A stretch of 64,000 bases of DNA, taken from NCBI GenBank assembly GCA_024663395.1, contig JANFAH010000004.1, positions 2,790,001 through 2,854,000 of the forward strand, in the 5' to 3' direction. The translations under genes were made by a program, and so were the position numbers. Under the pieces are notes generated by a model, which saw only the letters and a list, made by a program, of their open reading frames with translations, did not search any database and was not told the origin of the DNA. Positions within the stretch are counted from its first letter, which is position 1, and every line of letters starts with the position of its first letter. The DNA is from Pisolithus tinctorius. Its lineage: Eukaryota; Basidiomycota; Agaricomycetes; Boletales; Pisolithaceae. This document shows positions 1-9,360 of this stretch, one piece after another.

Positions 1-82
1 TGTTATTTTTCTGGACGGTTTTGGACTTTTTGTAAGCGGTTTTTATGTTTTTTGAGCGAGGACTAGCTATCAGTAGAATCAC

Positions 83-131
83 CGGACGAAACCCAGGGTG
101 GAATAGAGGTCTCCGGACGAAACCCGGGGTA
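83..131. repeat. Two-unit direct repeat in Gypsy-1 3' region
   Basis: The 13-base string CCGGACGAAACCC occurs at 83-95 and 113-125, each followed by a G-rich GGGT-type end, so the two units are 30 bases apart. They lie downstream of the pol stop codon in the 3' untranslated part of Gypsy-1. No function can be read from this. Confidence 0.6.
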
Positions 132-373
132 AAACAGATAAAGGGAAACGAACTATGTCTGATATCGGGCGGATCAAGTGGTATGCTGGTCACCCCTGCG
201 GGGGACTTTGAACACTGACTGTCCCCAGTCAGCATGGGAGAAGGAACGAGCGTAGTAGGAGAAGCCGCGGGGAGGTGGGCGAGGCCGCGGAAAGAGGTAT
301 GGGTATCGTGGGAGAAGAGGGTATGGAGGAACATCGCGATGGACAAACTGTGGATACTGGGAAGGATGGATAG

Positions 374-3300
374 TCAGCTGTCTGCGGAAAAAGCCTCCAC
401 ATCATCATCAGTGGGGTCATCCTCAGCCTCTTCAAGAAGGTGGTCTAGTTCTTCATCATCTAACCCAGTAATGCGAGTTACGGTTGCGCGGGTCTGAGAC
501 CGTGGGTGGTAGGGAAGTAAGCGGAATGCAGCGAAGCGGAGTTTGGAGATGGAGCCATCCAGCTCGGCCAGTAGGTACGAGCCGCCAGTGGTCTGACGAA
601 GGACGACCATGGGACCGGTGTACCGCGGCTTTGTCTTCCGGTTCAGCTCTTTCTCTATGCGGGAGTTGCGAACAAGCACGAGGGCGCTGGGAGCGAAGTC
701 ATGGTCTTTAATGCGATGCTGAAAGGCGGCTTCGAACTGCTGGATGGACTGGAACCGTGCACGGAGGACGTTGCCGCGGACCTGGTCCAAGTCATCCTGA
801 CGCTTCTGCAACTGGCGTGCTCGCCAAGCTATCAGTTCTGTGGTAGTCAGCGGTGTCGCATCATCGCGGGATAGGGGTAAGAGGAAGGTAGCTTCAACGA
901 GGTCAAATGGGAACAGCGGTTCGACACCATGTACCATGAAATAAGGGGACAGACCCGTGGATTTCAGAATGGTGACCCGCTTGGCCCAGAAGACGGAGTG
1001 TGCAACGGTGTGCCAGCGGCGATCATCGTTCTCGCAGCTCTTCATGATAGCCTCGCGAACATCATAGTGGCGGCGCTCTACAATGCCGTTAGCCTGAGAG
1101 TTGTAAGGAGAGATACGGATGTGACGGATATGATATTGCACGGCTAGGGCATCTAAAGCTTGGACGAATGCGGGACCGTTGTCGGTGACAATCTCGGTGA
1201 GCGGACCCCAGCGGCATAGGATATCCTCGAAGATGAAGGACGCGAGCGCGGTACTATTTTCCGCGCGCAACATGCGCCATTTGGGATATGAGGTGAGCGC
1301 GCAACGAGCCTGTACTATGTAGCGGTAGCCGCCGGCTTTGGGCATCAGCATCGTGTCAATGTGAGCTTTATGAAACAGGCCCCCTATCATGGGCACAGTG
1401 GGGGGAATATGAAGCTTCTGCGTCTGGCGGATCTGGCACTCATGACAAGTGCGGACATACCACTTCACATCCTCGACAAGAAGAGGCCACCAGAAGCGAA
1501 GGAGAAGGCGCGTGCAGACCGTGAAGACTCCCTTGTGTCCGAGGTCGTCATGCGCTTCTTTGATGAGACAATACCGCTTGGATTCGTCGACGACTAGCTG
1601 GTGCCATCCGTGCGGTTCTCTACGCCATAGATTTCCATCTAGGAGGAAGAAGCGGCTAGCCGAGTTGAAGAAAGATGAGTACTGCGCATCAGTAAGGTCA
1701 GGAGGTCGCTCACGGGTCGCGAGGAATGTGTGGATCATTCCTATCTTTGCTTCGCGTGCCCGAGCTTTCGCAGACCGCGGAATGGCAGGGTCGTCTGTGG
1801 TATCGGAAGGGTTATTAGCATCAGCAGTCGCAGAGAATGCGAGATAGAAGGATGCAGGCGGCGGGAGGCTCGCCCGATGGTAAGCGGGTGGCGGTAGGGA
1901 ATGGCGATCTTGACTAGAAAGTGACATAGGAGGTGGGCGGTCATTGACAACCTGTGTAGAGAAAGAGTAAAAACGGTCCAGCCAATCCTTGTGGTCGTCA
2001 ACCTCGGGCGGGTCGAGCTCCGACCGCGGACGGCGGGATAAGCCGTCAGGGCCGGCATGCTTGTCCGCGGGAACGTGGACGAGTTTAAACGAGAAGAGGA
2101 GGACGCCAGCGATCCAGCGATTGATCGTCGCGTTAGGCTGGAGATCTGGGTTATTTATCATGCCCTTAATATACTTCGCATCTACCTCCACAGTGAAGTT
2201 AGTGAGACCGAAGATGTATACGCGTACCGCGCGCAACGCGCGGAAGAGACCGTACAACTCAAGCTTAGCCTGGGAGTAGCGGCTTTCCACTTCATTGAGG
2301 GTGATGGATCCGAAGCGACTTGGGTACCATCTGCCATCTTCACCAAGCTGGTAGAGGATGTAGCCAACTGCGATGACCGATGTGTCGACTGCCAGAACTA
2401 CTTCGCGACCGCACTCGTAGTCGATTCTTCGGAGTGCGGGGGACTTTACAATTTCATCCTTGAGTCGTTGCATGGCAGCGCGTTGCGGCTCTTCCCATGT
2501 GAATGGTACGTCTTTCCGCGTGAGCGCAACTAGCGGCCGCGCGATCTTGGTGAAGTCTTTGATGAAGATGCATAGCACACTGCAGACACCGAGGAAACCG
2601 CGAACCTGTGTCAGGTTGCGGCACTCGGGCCAGTCGCGGATCTTCTGCACTTTGCTTTCTTCAGGAATGCGACCTTCAAAGGTGCACTTGTGGCCAACGA
2701 TCACAGCGGACGGAGCGGCTAGCACGAACTTCTTTGCTGAGACAGTGGCTCCGACGTTCTGCAAATGCTGAAGGATACGGTTAACGACTATACAGTGATT
2801 CCAGATAAATTTCCAAATCCCAGGATTCTCCGGGATAGTCTCATAGGAGCCGTCTGCGCGCTGATAGTGGGTGGTCTCGGATTTCATGGGGACGTCATCT
2901 ATGAAGGGTAGGGTATGATGCGGGATCTCATCCTGGAGAACAAATGCAGTATCTCCCTGGTATACCTGTACCGCATTCGCATGACCTTGCGGCAGAGTAG
3001 TAAGCCGATGTGGTCCGAGGGGGGTACCGAAGGTGGTGAGGTCGCGGGAATCGACGTGGAGTGCGCGCTGGTCATACCCGGAGTAGAGGTCCATCATCGC
3101 ATACACCGCATATCCAGCAAAGGATTCTGCGAGATGTTCTACGAAGGGCGGAATGGACGCATCGCGGATGGTCACTGCATTCAGGGGCTGTAAGTCATGC
3201 ACAAGGCGAAGAGACTTTCCGTCTTTCTTTACTACACAGAACCAGCGGGAGCGGTAAGCCGCTGTAGAGGGTTCATACATGCCGGACTTGATGCGATCTT

Positions 3301-3985
3301 TAATCATGTCTATGACTTGGGCATGGATCGCGTTCGGGATAGGGATATTGCGTTGGACCCAAGGCGTGTGCGGAATCGTAGGAATCTTTACTGGCGGAAA
3401 ATAGTGTTCGTCTAGGTGCCCGCGCTCTGTAATGTCCCAAGTGAATGCGAGCTCATGGACCGAAACAAGCCAAGTTACGAGTTTAAGTTCTTCTGGCCAA
3501 AGCCAATCTGCAGGATCGAGGTCGAGTTCCGCGGCCTGTTCAGCGGTGAAGCGGATGCCCGGAGCGAAGTCTGGTGGATGGGTTGGAAGTGGTTGGAGAC
3601 CAGCGAGCGGGTCGTCAGGCAGGCTGCGCACGATGCGGTATTCTTCCGCCATCGGGGCAGGTACCGTCCGAACCTTCTTGGCAACCGGCTTGTAAACGAG
3701 GGTGCAAACCGCGGGATCTAGTTGATAAACGCTGCTGAATGCGGCTATAGCAGAGGGGTTTAGTATTGTCTGAGTGGAAGAGAGGAAAGTGAAAGCAGGC
3801 AAGGGTATTCCGGCGGGTATGTTCCGCGGTACGGGTGCCGCGGGCGAAGAGAAGTTCGTCGAAGTAAAGGCTAATGATGAGACTGTAGGACTGAGGAACG
3901 GATAACAGCGGCTAAATAGGAAACAGGACGTTTTAGTAGGCTCTCCCCGACCGTTTGGTGGATCATCGATATTCAAAAACCCCAT
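374..3985 (-). CDS. Gypsy-1 Pol: reverse transcriptase, RNase H, integrase
   Basis: One open frame of 1203 codons makes the replication enzymes of Gypsy-1. RT spans roughly residues 240-440, with MMDLYSGYDQ near 298, LPQG near 331 and the catalytic FIDD at 361-364. RNase H is at about 520-645 (D534, E576, D602 are candidate acidic residues). Integrase has an HHCC zinc-binding region at about 812-850, then D876, D935 (in TDNG) and E970 as the DDE triad, a GPY/F-like module and an acidic tail. The printed start codon is probably not used: the frame overlaps the end of the protease frame and is best entered by -1 frameshifting at 3976-3982. All key catalytic residues are present, so activity is plausible. 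Confidence 0.93.
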   Translation of the reverse strand: MGFLNIDDPPNGRGEPTKTSCFLFSRCYPFLSPTVSSLAFTSTNFSSPAAPVPRNIPAGIPLPAFTFLSSTQTILNPSAIAAFSSVYQLDPAVCTLVYKPVAKKVRTVPAPMAEEYRIVRSLPDDPLAGLQPLPTHPPDFAPGIRFTAEQAAELDLDPADWLWPEELKLVTWLVSVHELAFTWDITERGHLDEHYFPPVKIPTIPHTPWVQRNIPIPNAIHAQVIDMIKDRIKSGMYEPSTAAYRSRWFCVVKKDGKSLRLVHDLQPLNAVTIRDASIPPFVEHLAESFAGYAVYAMMDLYSGYDQRALHVDSRDLTTFGTPLGPHRLTTLPQGHANAVQVYQGDTAFVLQDEIPHHTLPFIDDVPMKSETTHYQRADGSYETIPENPGIWKFIWNHCIVVNRILQHLQNVGATVSAKKFVLAAPSAVIVGHKCTFEGRIPEESKVQKIRDWPECRNLTQVRGFLGVCSVLCIFIKDFTKIARPLVALTRKDVPFTWEEPQRAAMQRLKDEIVKSPALRRIDYECGREVVLAVDTSVIAVGYILYQLGEDGRWYPSRFGSITLNEVESRYSQAKLELYGLFRALRAVRVYIFGLTNFTVEVDAKYIKGMINNPDLQPNATINRWIAGVLLFSFKLVHVPADKHAGPDGLSRRPRSELDPPEVDDHKDWLDRFYSFSTQVVNDRPPPMSLSSQDRHSLPPPAYHRASLPPPASFYLAFSATADANNPSDTTDDPAIPRSAKARAREAKIGMIHTFLATRERPPDLTDAQYSSFFNSASRFFLLDGNLWRREPHGWHQLVVDESKRYCLIKEAHDDLGHKGVFTVCTRLLLRFWWPLLVEDVKWYVRTCHECQIRQTQKLHIPPTVPMIGGLFHKAHIDTMLMPKAGGYRYIVQARCALTSYPKWRMLRAENSTALASFIFEDILCRWGPLTEIVTDNGPAFVQALDALAVQYHIRHIRISPYNSQANGIVERRHYDVREAIMKSCENDDRRWHTVAHSVFWAKRVTILKSTGLSPYFMVHGVEPLFPFDLVEATFLLPLSRDDATPLTTTELIAWRARQLQKRQDDLDQVRGNVLRARFQSIQQFEAAFQHRIKDHDFAPSALVLVRNSRIEKELNRKTKPRYTGPMVVLRQTTGGSYLLAELDGSISKLRFAAFRLLPYHPRSQTRATVTRITGLDDEELDHLLEEAEDDPTDDDVEAFSADS

Positions 3986-5010
3986 TCGACTATACTTTGG
4001 TGGCTATGGCAGTGCTTGCCGCACTTGCAGCGCGGACAGCCCTCGCGCCACGGGCGCATGGGCAAGGTGTACTCGCGGCCGTCATTCGGGTCTTGGAGAG
4101 TGATCCGCTGTCCGCCGTCGGGATAATCGTTTGTTACCACACTCATAAGGCAAATGAACGGACGTCTGAGGAGCATGTCGAAGTTGGCATGTTCAATTAC
4201 TTGAACCTGTAGCATGACTGGCCCAGCGCCGAAGTCGAGTTTCAGGTTCTCTAGTACGCCTACAGTAGTGTCTTTAGACATGTTAGCAGACGTCATAGTC
4301 ATGAGATGATCGCAGCGCAATGGAAGCCCGATCTTTTCCCAAACGCGCCTGGGCATGGCGACGATTTCCGAACCGGAATCTAGTACGCAGTTGATGGTGA
4401 CGTCGGTCCCAGGGACCTTGGCTTCGATGCAGCGGAGCGGCAGAGTGTGGTGAGCTATGATGGAGCCGTTGTCACCGCGGATAACGCGGTCTCCGTATTC
4501 GCGCGCGGTTCTTTGAGGATCGTGGCCGGTCAGTTCATTCACTTGTACTCCTTCTTCATCGTCGCTACGAACTACCTCAATCTCGTTTGTGGTGACATGT
4601 TTCGCCATGGTGATGTCTCTGAACTGTTTGCAAAACTCCGGGGCTACTGCAAATAATTCTTTGACTGGCATGGCAACGCTGGTTTCGAGTACGCGCTCCA
4701 CGATACGCTTGGGCGCGGCTTCGTCTTCGAGAGGGAACGAGTAACGGTACTGGTTTTGATTGCGAGCTGCTGGGTACGGCGTCTGTGGCGGAACAATTGC
4801 CGCGGGAACGGGGTCCTTGTGTGCGGGCGTTGGAGCCGGATTAGTCGGAGGGACATATGGTTTCGTAGCGGTAGATGTTGGTGCAGGTGTGGAGGGCTCA
4901 GATGCCTGGCGAGCGGCACGCGAACTTTGAACACCAGGGGAAATGATTTCCTCTTCAACAGTGGCTGCACGCGGGTCGACTCGTGGAGGGTTGGCAGGAC
5001 GTGCCGCAGG
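3973..5010 (-). CDS. Gypsy-1 protease region, in gag frame after one UGA
   Basis: This frame carries a retropepsin-like aspartic protease, recognised by a DSGSEIVAMP active-site motif near plus position 4380 with hydrophobic strands on both sides. It would cut the Gag-Pol precursor. The frame is the same as gag and stays open right after the gag stop codon at 5011-5013. The first ~100 codons are Pro/Ala/Thr-rich linker (plus 4700-5010), and there is no convincing ATG near its start. It ends in a TGA at 3973-3975 immediately after a slippery heptamer. I infer that protease is made only as a readthrough product of gag. Confidence 0.8.
   Translation of the reverse strand, partial: PAARPANPPRVDPRAATVEEEIISPGVQSSRAARQASEPSTPAPTSTATKPYVPPTNPAPTPAHKDPVPAAIVPPQTPYPAARNQNQYRYSFPLEDEAAPKRIVERVLETSVAMPVKELFAVAPEFCKQFRDITMAKHVTTNEIEVVRSDDEEGVQVNELTGHDPQRTAREYGDRVIRGDNGSIIAHHTLPLRCIEAKVPGTDVTINCVLDSGSEIVAMPRRVWEKIGLPLRCDHLMTMTSANMSKDTTVGVLENLKLDFGAGPVMLQVQVIEHANFDMLLRRPFICLMSVVTNDYPDGGQRITLQDPNDGREYTLPMRPWREGCPRCKCGKHCHSHQSIVEWGF
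3976..3982 (-). other. -1 ribosomal frameshift heptamer between protease and RT
   Basis: On the minus strand the protease frame ends TGG GGT TTT TGA. The seven bases G GGT TTT fit the X XXY YYZ rule in the zero frame, and the stop codon follows at once. A -1 slip here continues as TTG AAT ATC GAT, which is exactly the pol frame. The position, sequence and frame all agree, so a programmed -1 shift is a strong inference; a downstream pseudoknot was not modelled. Confidence 0.75.
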
Positions 5011-5013
5011 TCA
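5011..5013 (-). other. In-frame UGA between gag and protease (readthrough candidate)
   Basis: Gag ends GAA ATC ACA GCT TGA CCT GCG. After this TGA the same frame stays open for 345 codons through the protease. The base after the stop is C, and UGA-C is among the leakier stop contexts known. This can be programmed readthrough, as in gammaretroviruses, or a single point mutation in this copy. Confidence 0.6.
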
Positions 5014-6234
5014 AGCTGTGATTTCAACTCCGTCGAAGTGGGCTTTCTTTCCGCGGGGAATGACTGCTCCCTTGTTACCTTTATCCGCTTGGTAGGTAGC
5101 CCAAGCTTGAGTGACATATGCTTGGAAGTCAGGGTCGGCTAAGTCTGCGACAGGTTCATCGGCGTCTTGGACGGTGTTTAAGAAGGCAGAAGGCTGGATT
5201 TCCAACTGCACGTCAATTTCGGGATGAGCAACGCAGAAGAGGTTGGCGGTGCCTTGCGCGGCCGCGTTGCGCGGAGCGGCAGGAGTCGCAGCACGCGTGC
5301 TGGCCTGGTCTCTGTCAGCCATGACGCGGTCAACAGCCTCTCTCAGTGAGTTACATTCAGGGAAACGTGGAATTCGGCTCCCGTCCGCCAGATAGAGACG
5401 GTTGTCTGTACCTCTCGTGATCTTACCGGCATGGATATACACTTCAATGAGCGTGCACATCCTTGTCCAGTGGTTGGGGTCTACACAGAAGCCGCAGCCG
5501 GGTCTGCGTTGCTGCGGCAGAGGCTGCATCTGGAAGTTGTATTCCTGTTTAATGACAGTACCAGCAGGTGGCACTTGCAGCATGTAAGCCGACGAGGGAG
5601 GTGCAGCTGGCGAGGCCGCGGTACCCATCGTCGGTACTGCGCTACGAAGAGCAGATCCTGTCAGAAGGAACTTGGCAGCTTTGACAACTTCTGCGAGCGG
5701 GTACGGATCGTCAGGGTGGAGGTCGGTGCGGACTATGGAGAGTCGATGACGAATACGGTCTGCGATGGCCTTCGGGAAGCCATTCAGGAACATGGAATCC
5801 CGTTCTGTCTCTGCAAGCTTTTTAGTTTTAATGAGCAGGGCAGAAATCTTAGCGAATTTCCGCTGGTATTCTCCGAGGTCATCCTGGTTCCGCATAGGCT
5901 TTGACTGATATTCTTCGACGAGATACTGCAGATCCACGCGGCAATAGCGGTCGTCACCCTCGCAGCCAGGGTACAAACCCTTAACAGCTACTACGAAGGC
6001 ATCCCAGTCGTCGGCCGCGGGAGCGGCTTCCGGAAGCGTTTGCCAGACCTCGGCTTCTTCGAGGTCAGCGTAGCGGATTGCGGCTTTGATCTTGCCACGG
6101 TCATCAAGAGCAGCGAGAGTACCGAGGAAGTCGATGTCTTTGAGGTAGCGCAGAAGCTGCGCGGGAGAATCTCCGCTAAATTTAGGTGAGTTTTGTGTTC
6201 CGCGGAGCGGCATCTGAAACCGAGGATTAGCCAT
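5011..6234 (-). CDS. Gypsy-1 Gag: capsid and CCHC zinc knuckle
   Basis: Gag builds the virus-like particle. From the ATG at 6234 it is 407 residues; the frame is open further upstream (beyond 6447) without another good ATG, and basidiomycete Gag proteins usually begin shortly before the capsid-like domain, so I chose 6234. The capsid-like helical part lies in the first two thirds. A CX2CX4HX4C nucleic-acid-binding knuckle (CGFCVDPNHWTRMC) is encoded near plus 5480-5500. The frame ends at a single TGA, after which protease continues in the same frame. Confidence 0.85.
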   Translation of the reverse strand: MANPRFQMPLRGTQNSPKFSGDSPAQLLRYLKDIDFLGTLAALDDRGKIKAAIRYADLEEAEVWQTLPEAAPAADDWDAFVVAVKGLYPGCEGDDRYCRVDLQYLVEEYQSKPMRNQDDLGEYQRKFAKISALLIKTKKLAETERDSMFLNGFPKAIADRIRHRLSIVRTDLHPDDPYPLAEVVKAAKFLLTGSALRSAVPTMGTAASPAAPPSSAYMLQVPPAGTVIKQEYNFQMQPLPQQRRPGCGFCVDPNHWTRMCTLIEVYIHAGKITRGTDNRLYLADGSRIPRFPECNSLREAVDRVMADRDQASTRAATPAAPRNAAAQGTANLFCVAHPEIDVQLEIQPSAFLNTVQDADEPVADLADPDFQAYVTQAWATYQADKGNKGAVIPRGKKAHFDGVEITA

Positions 6235-6816
6235 TGGTGGGTTAACCTGTGGTGGCGGTGCTGGATTGGTAACGGGGTGGTATGGGTATTGGTTGCGGGT
6301 GCGAAGCGGTTGGTATAGTGCGCGAGTGAGCGGGCGGAAGTGTTGGCGGGTTACTAATTGGCTGATGGGTGGTCTGCGACCGAGTGAGTGGTCGCGGCAG
6401 TGTGGCGGATGGAGCTGGGAGTCTGGGTATAGATTCGGAGGCGTCAAAGAGACGGGAAAAAGAGGGCGTCCGTGATGATGAATCAGATGATGTGACGGGT
6501 GTTAAAGGTGATGGCGGGGTTTCGGGCCTTCGGGGAGTCGAGTGGATAAAGCCACTGGGAAAATCAGGGGCAGTGAGATCTAGGTGATCCGACGCGACGG
6601 ATATCTGATCTGCCGAGATATCAGGAGGAGTGATCGCGGGTAGTACCCACGGAATGTCAGCGGGTAATTGCGTGTGATCCGGTGTTACGGGTGAAACAGG
6701 GCGGAAAATGTCGGAGTCTTCTGACAGGTTCAGATTGCGAAAGTGCAGGCGTAAATTTTCTAGTTCGGTGCGTTCGGCGGTGCGCCTGAGCGACCTTCTG
6801 GAAGCGACAGCAGAAT

Positions 6817-6834
6817 CCCTCGCGGTGGGCTCCA
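6817..6834 (-). other. Gypsy-1 tRNA primer-binding site (candidate)
   Basis: On the minus strand, 18 bases starting TGGAGCCCACCGCGAGGG lie just downstream of a CTACA-type LTR end. A sequence starting TGG, followed by a stretch able to pair with a tRNA acceptor and T-stem, is what a primer-binding site should look like. The tRNA identity is not established. Confidence 0.5.
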
Positions 6835-6837
6835 GTT

Positions 6838-7490
6838 GTAGGAAAAGTCCAAGTAGCTGTATAACACAAGCTAGATGGCTTAGATAACAACAATAAAAAA
6901 TGAAGGGAACGAATTGTTCGTCCCAAGGGATCCTGGACTGTCGGGACTAGAAGGAGAGACCCAGCGCTTTGTAGCGGTAGTGTTTCGTGATGTGCGTGGC
7001 GTGGTCCGCGGAGTAGTACTGGCGATGCGAGCAGTGCGAGCGGTATACATAGTTCGTGCGCGGCGGAATGCGAGATGTGCAGTGTAGACAAAGTGGAAAA
7101 GAAACTCGTGGTGACCTCCCGAGTGCCAAAAGGTATCATTCTGTACCTAAGTACAGGGTTTTATAGTCTGGACAAACCCGGAACCTAAGTAAGACAGGGT
7201 ACAGTAAAGGAAAGCCGCGCGACAGCGCGTACACAGAAGACAGGCCAAACTGAGGCCGAGGGTATACTACAAGCACTAAAGGAATAGAGACCGTGATAAG
7301 AGAAGGAGTCCGAGGAAAAACAACAACCGGAGCACAGCGGCCGTGGGTATAGCATTGCGCGAGAGGGAGCGAGGGCGTGGGAAGGTAGCGTGTGAACAAT
7401 GGTGAACGCGAGAGGGGAGCGGACGTAACAGTAGTCACGGAACGGTTAATGATAGGGGCTTACGCGTCCAGGGAATGCGGATTCCTCACA
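6838..7490 (-). repeat. Gypsy-1 5' LTR (borders inferred)
   Basis: Non-coding block between the primer-binding site and the integrase sequence of Gypsy-2. On the minus strand it would start TGTGAGG and end CTACA. It contains a TATAAAA box and a downstream core motif also found in the Gypsy-2 LTR. The partner LTR lies outside the window, so the borders cannot be proven. Confidence 0.55.
7144..7165 (-). promoter_or_regulatory. Gypsy-1 LTR core promoter
   Basis: TATAAAA at 7159-7165 (minus) is followed two bases later by CTGTACTTAGGTA at 7144-7156. The same 13-mer follows the TATA box of the Gypsy-2 LTR, which suggests a shared initiator or R-region start. Transcription would begin near 7130. 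Confidence 0.6.
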
Positions 7491-8328
7491 GCGTCATTGC
7501 GCAGGTTGTCACAGATAATGGCAGTGAAGTCAAGGGTGCCTTTGAGAACTCATGAAGCACTATTCCATTCCACAGATTCGCATCTCCCCGTATAATTCAA
7601 AAGCAAATGGAGTTGTAGAGCGTGGACACTTTGTTATCGGAGAAGCTATCATCAAGGCTTGTGAAGGAGACCTTTCGCTCTGGCCTTCCAAGGTTCATCA
7701 TGCTTTCTTCGCAGACAAGGTTACTACCCGTCGCTCCACTGGGTTCAGCCCTTACTTCTTGCTCCATGGTCTTGATCCTGTCTTGCCCTTCGATCTCTTT
7801 GAGTCTACATATCTTGTTGAAGGATTCCAGTCTGGAATGACTTCTCAGGAGCTCCTCGCACTTCGCATTCGTCAGTTGGAGAAGAGAGAAGAGGACATCA
7901 ATGCCGCTTTCACCACTCTGCAGAGATCTCGTTTGCGCTCCAAGGGTCAGTTTGAGAAGAGGTATGCATTACGATTGGTGAAGTCTGCTTATGAGCCAGG
8001 AGACTTGGTATTGGTTCGCAACACTCAGGTAGAGAAGGAACTGGATCGTAAATCAAAGCCACGCTACCTTGGTCCCTATGAGGTTGTTCGTCGCACCAAG
8101 GGAGGATCCTATGTCGTTAAAGAACTCGATGGCACCATTTCTGCTCAAGGAATCGCAGCATTTCGACTCATTCCCTATTATTCTCGACACACTTGTTTAC
8201 CAGAAATTATGGAAAAGGATATCAGTGAAGAAGAAGACAGTAACAGCAATAACAATGATGATGAAAATGACGCTGAAGACGAAGATGAGGAAAACCAAGA
8301 ACACAATAACGAAAATGACTATTCATGA
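7491..8328 (+). pseudogene. Gypsy-2 integrase C-terminal half
   Basis: The reading frame starts inside the integrase core with VVTDNGSE (second Asp of the DDE triad near 7510), loses one base just before 7552, then runs open for 258 codons with the VVERGHF glutamate region, a GPY/F module (YLGPYEVV) and a very acidic Asn/Glu/Asp tail. Side by side with Gypsy-1 Pol the proteins align over the whole stretch, so the elements are related but distinct. It is truncated by the neighbouring Gypsy-1 LTR and cannot be functional on its own. Confidence 0.85.
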
Positions 8329-8654
8329 TTTCTCCTTTCTCTTTTGATTTCTTACCCTTATCCTCTCTCATTCCTTTTTTTCGTTTCGTTCGGATTTTTC
8401 TGTTTTCCCTGGGTTCCCTGCATTGGTCGCAATCGGGGACGATTGCATTTCTTCTTGCCGGTGGATGTCACACACCAAAGGTGTTTGGTGAGGTGGACAT
8501 GGATGTAGCTGATGAATGGAGATGAAGACCATAGCCCTCATGCGAAGAAGGATGGCCAGAAATGTCGGCAGTCATCCCTCGCACAAGAACGAGTTGTCAA
8601 TGCCAAAGAAAAAGGAGAAAGCGAGTTAAGCGCCAATAAAGTTCTTAAGCGCCC

Positions 8655-9316
8655 ATGTACGGCATTCCGGTTTTCGACGTATCTCCGCCAATTCTGCAGA
8701 CACCGAAACCATTCCCACACTCGCTTGTAGTGCTCAGCCACGCGATCCTACCTTCCAAAATTGGAAAGGATTTGCGCACTCCACACGTTTCTACAGCACT
8801 CCCTCCAAAAGACGCTCATTTCGCTAATTCTTCTGATATGGCCGCCTCCACATCAATTATTTCGCTTGTCCCCTTTGCTAGGGACCATGGCTACATATAT
8901 CTACCAGGAGTTCCTACTAGCTTCTGTCCTGAAGCATCCTGGTACATCCCACCCTCGTCTGCCCCCTCTCAGCCCATCCAGCTTGGACAGCGTGTTCTTT
9001 TGTCAGTATGACCTCTAGGAGGACATTCTTTGGTCGCCTCAGGTCTGTCATTCGCTTGGAAAGGTCTTATGTGGTCGTTTCAGTCTCTCCAGTCCAAGAA
9101 GCATATGGATCCTTCCTCCCTGCTCCCTGCAACGTCTTCATACCAGTCTCGTCCATCATTCTTCCAAAATTGCGACAGCTACAGTATAATCTACTGTTCT
9201 CCACTCTCCCTGATCGCATCCATGACGAGTATGATGCACATCTTGCCTCCTTATTGCAAGATACAGCAGAAGACGCTCCCCCTTCATCCTCTCTTCCAAC
9301 AGAGCCTCATTCATGA
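8655..9316 (+). other. Gypsy-2 open region downstream of integrase (ORF3 remnant?)
   Basis: Two overlapping frames (8655-9011 and 9008-9316) stay open between the integrase stop and the 3' LTR. The translation is Pro/Ser-rich with no motif I recognise. It could be a third gene of the element broken by a frameshift, or only chance open sequence. Confidence 0.3.
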
Positions 9317-9360
9317 AGTTTTTATTTGCTTCACTGAGAGGACAGTAAGGGGGGGAAAGT

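Larger units (their letters stand above)
1..7490 (-). mobile_element. Gypsy-1: Ty3/gypsy LTR retrotransposon, 3' end outside window
   Basis: Read on the minus strand the order is 5' LTR, primer-binding site, gag, protease, RT-RNase H-integrase, which is the Ty3/gypsy order. The coding part has no frameshift other than the two recoding points described separately, so the copy looks young. The expected 3' LTR is not seen: the inferred start of the 5' LTR (near 7490, beginning TGTGAGG on the minus strand) is not found again between 1 and 373, so the window cuts the element in its 3' untranslated part. Its right border abuts the integrase frame of Gypsy-2, which suggests insertion into that gene. 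The right border is inferred from TG...CA ends and is uncertain by a few tens of bases. Confidence 0.85.

Noticed and set aside
1..230. 3' LTR of Gypsy-1 at the left edge
   Set aside because: None of this sequence recurs in the inferred 5' LTR, so it is more likely 3' untranslated sequence with the LTR further left.
234..6587. Plus-strand open frames across the Gypsy-1 region
   Set aside because: Antisense shadows of gag and pol; no motifs and no start context.
8655..9316. An envelope-like gene in Gypsy-2
   Set aside because: No signal peptide, membrane anchor or glycoprotein-like features; kept only as an unassigned open region.
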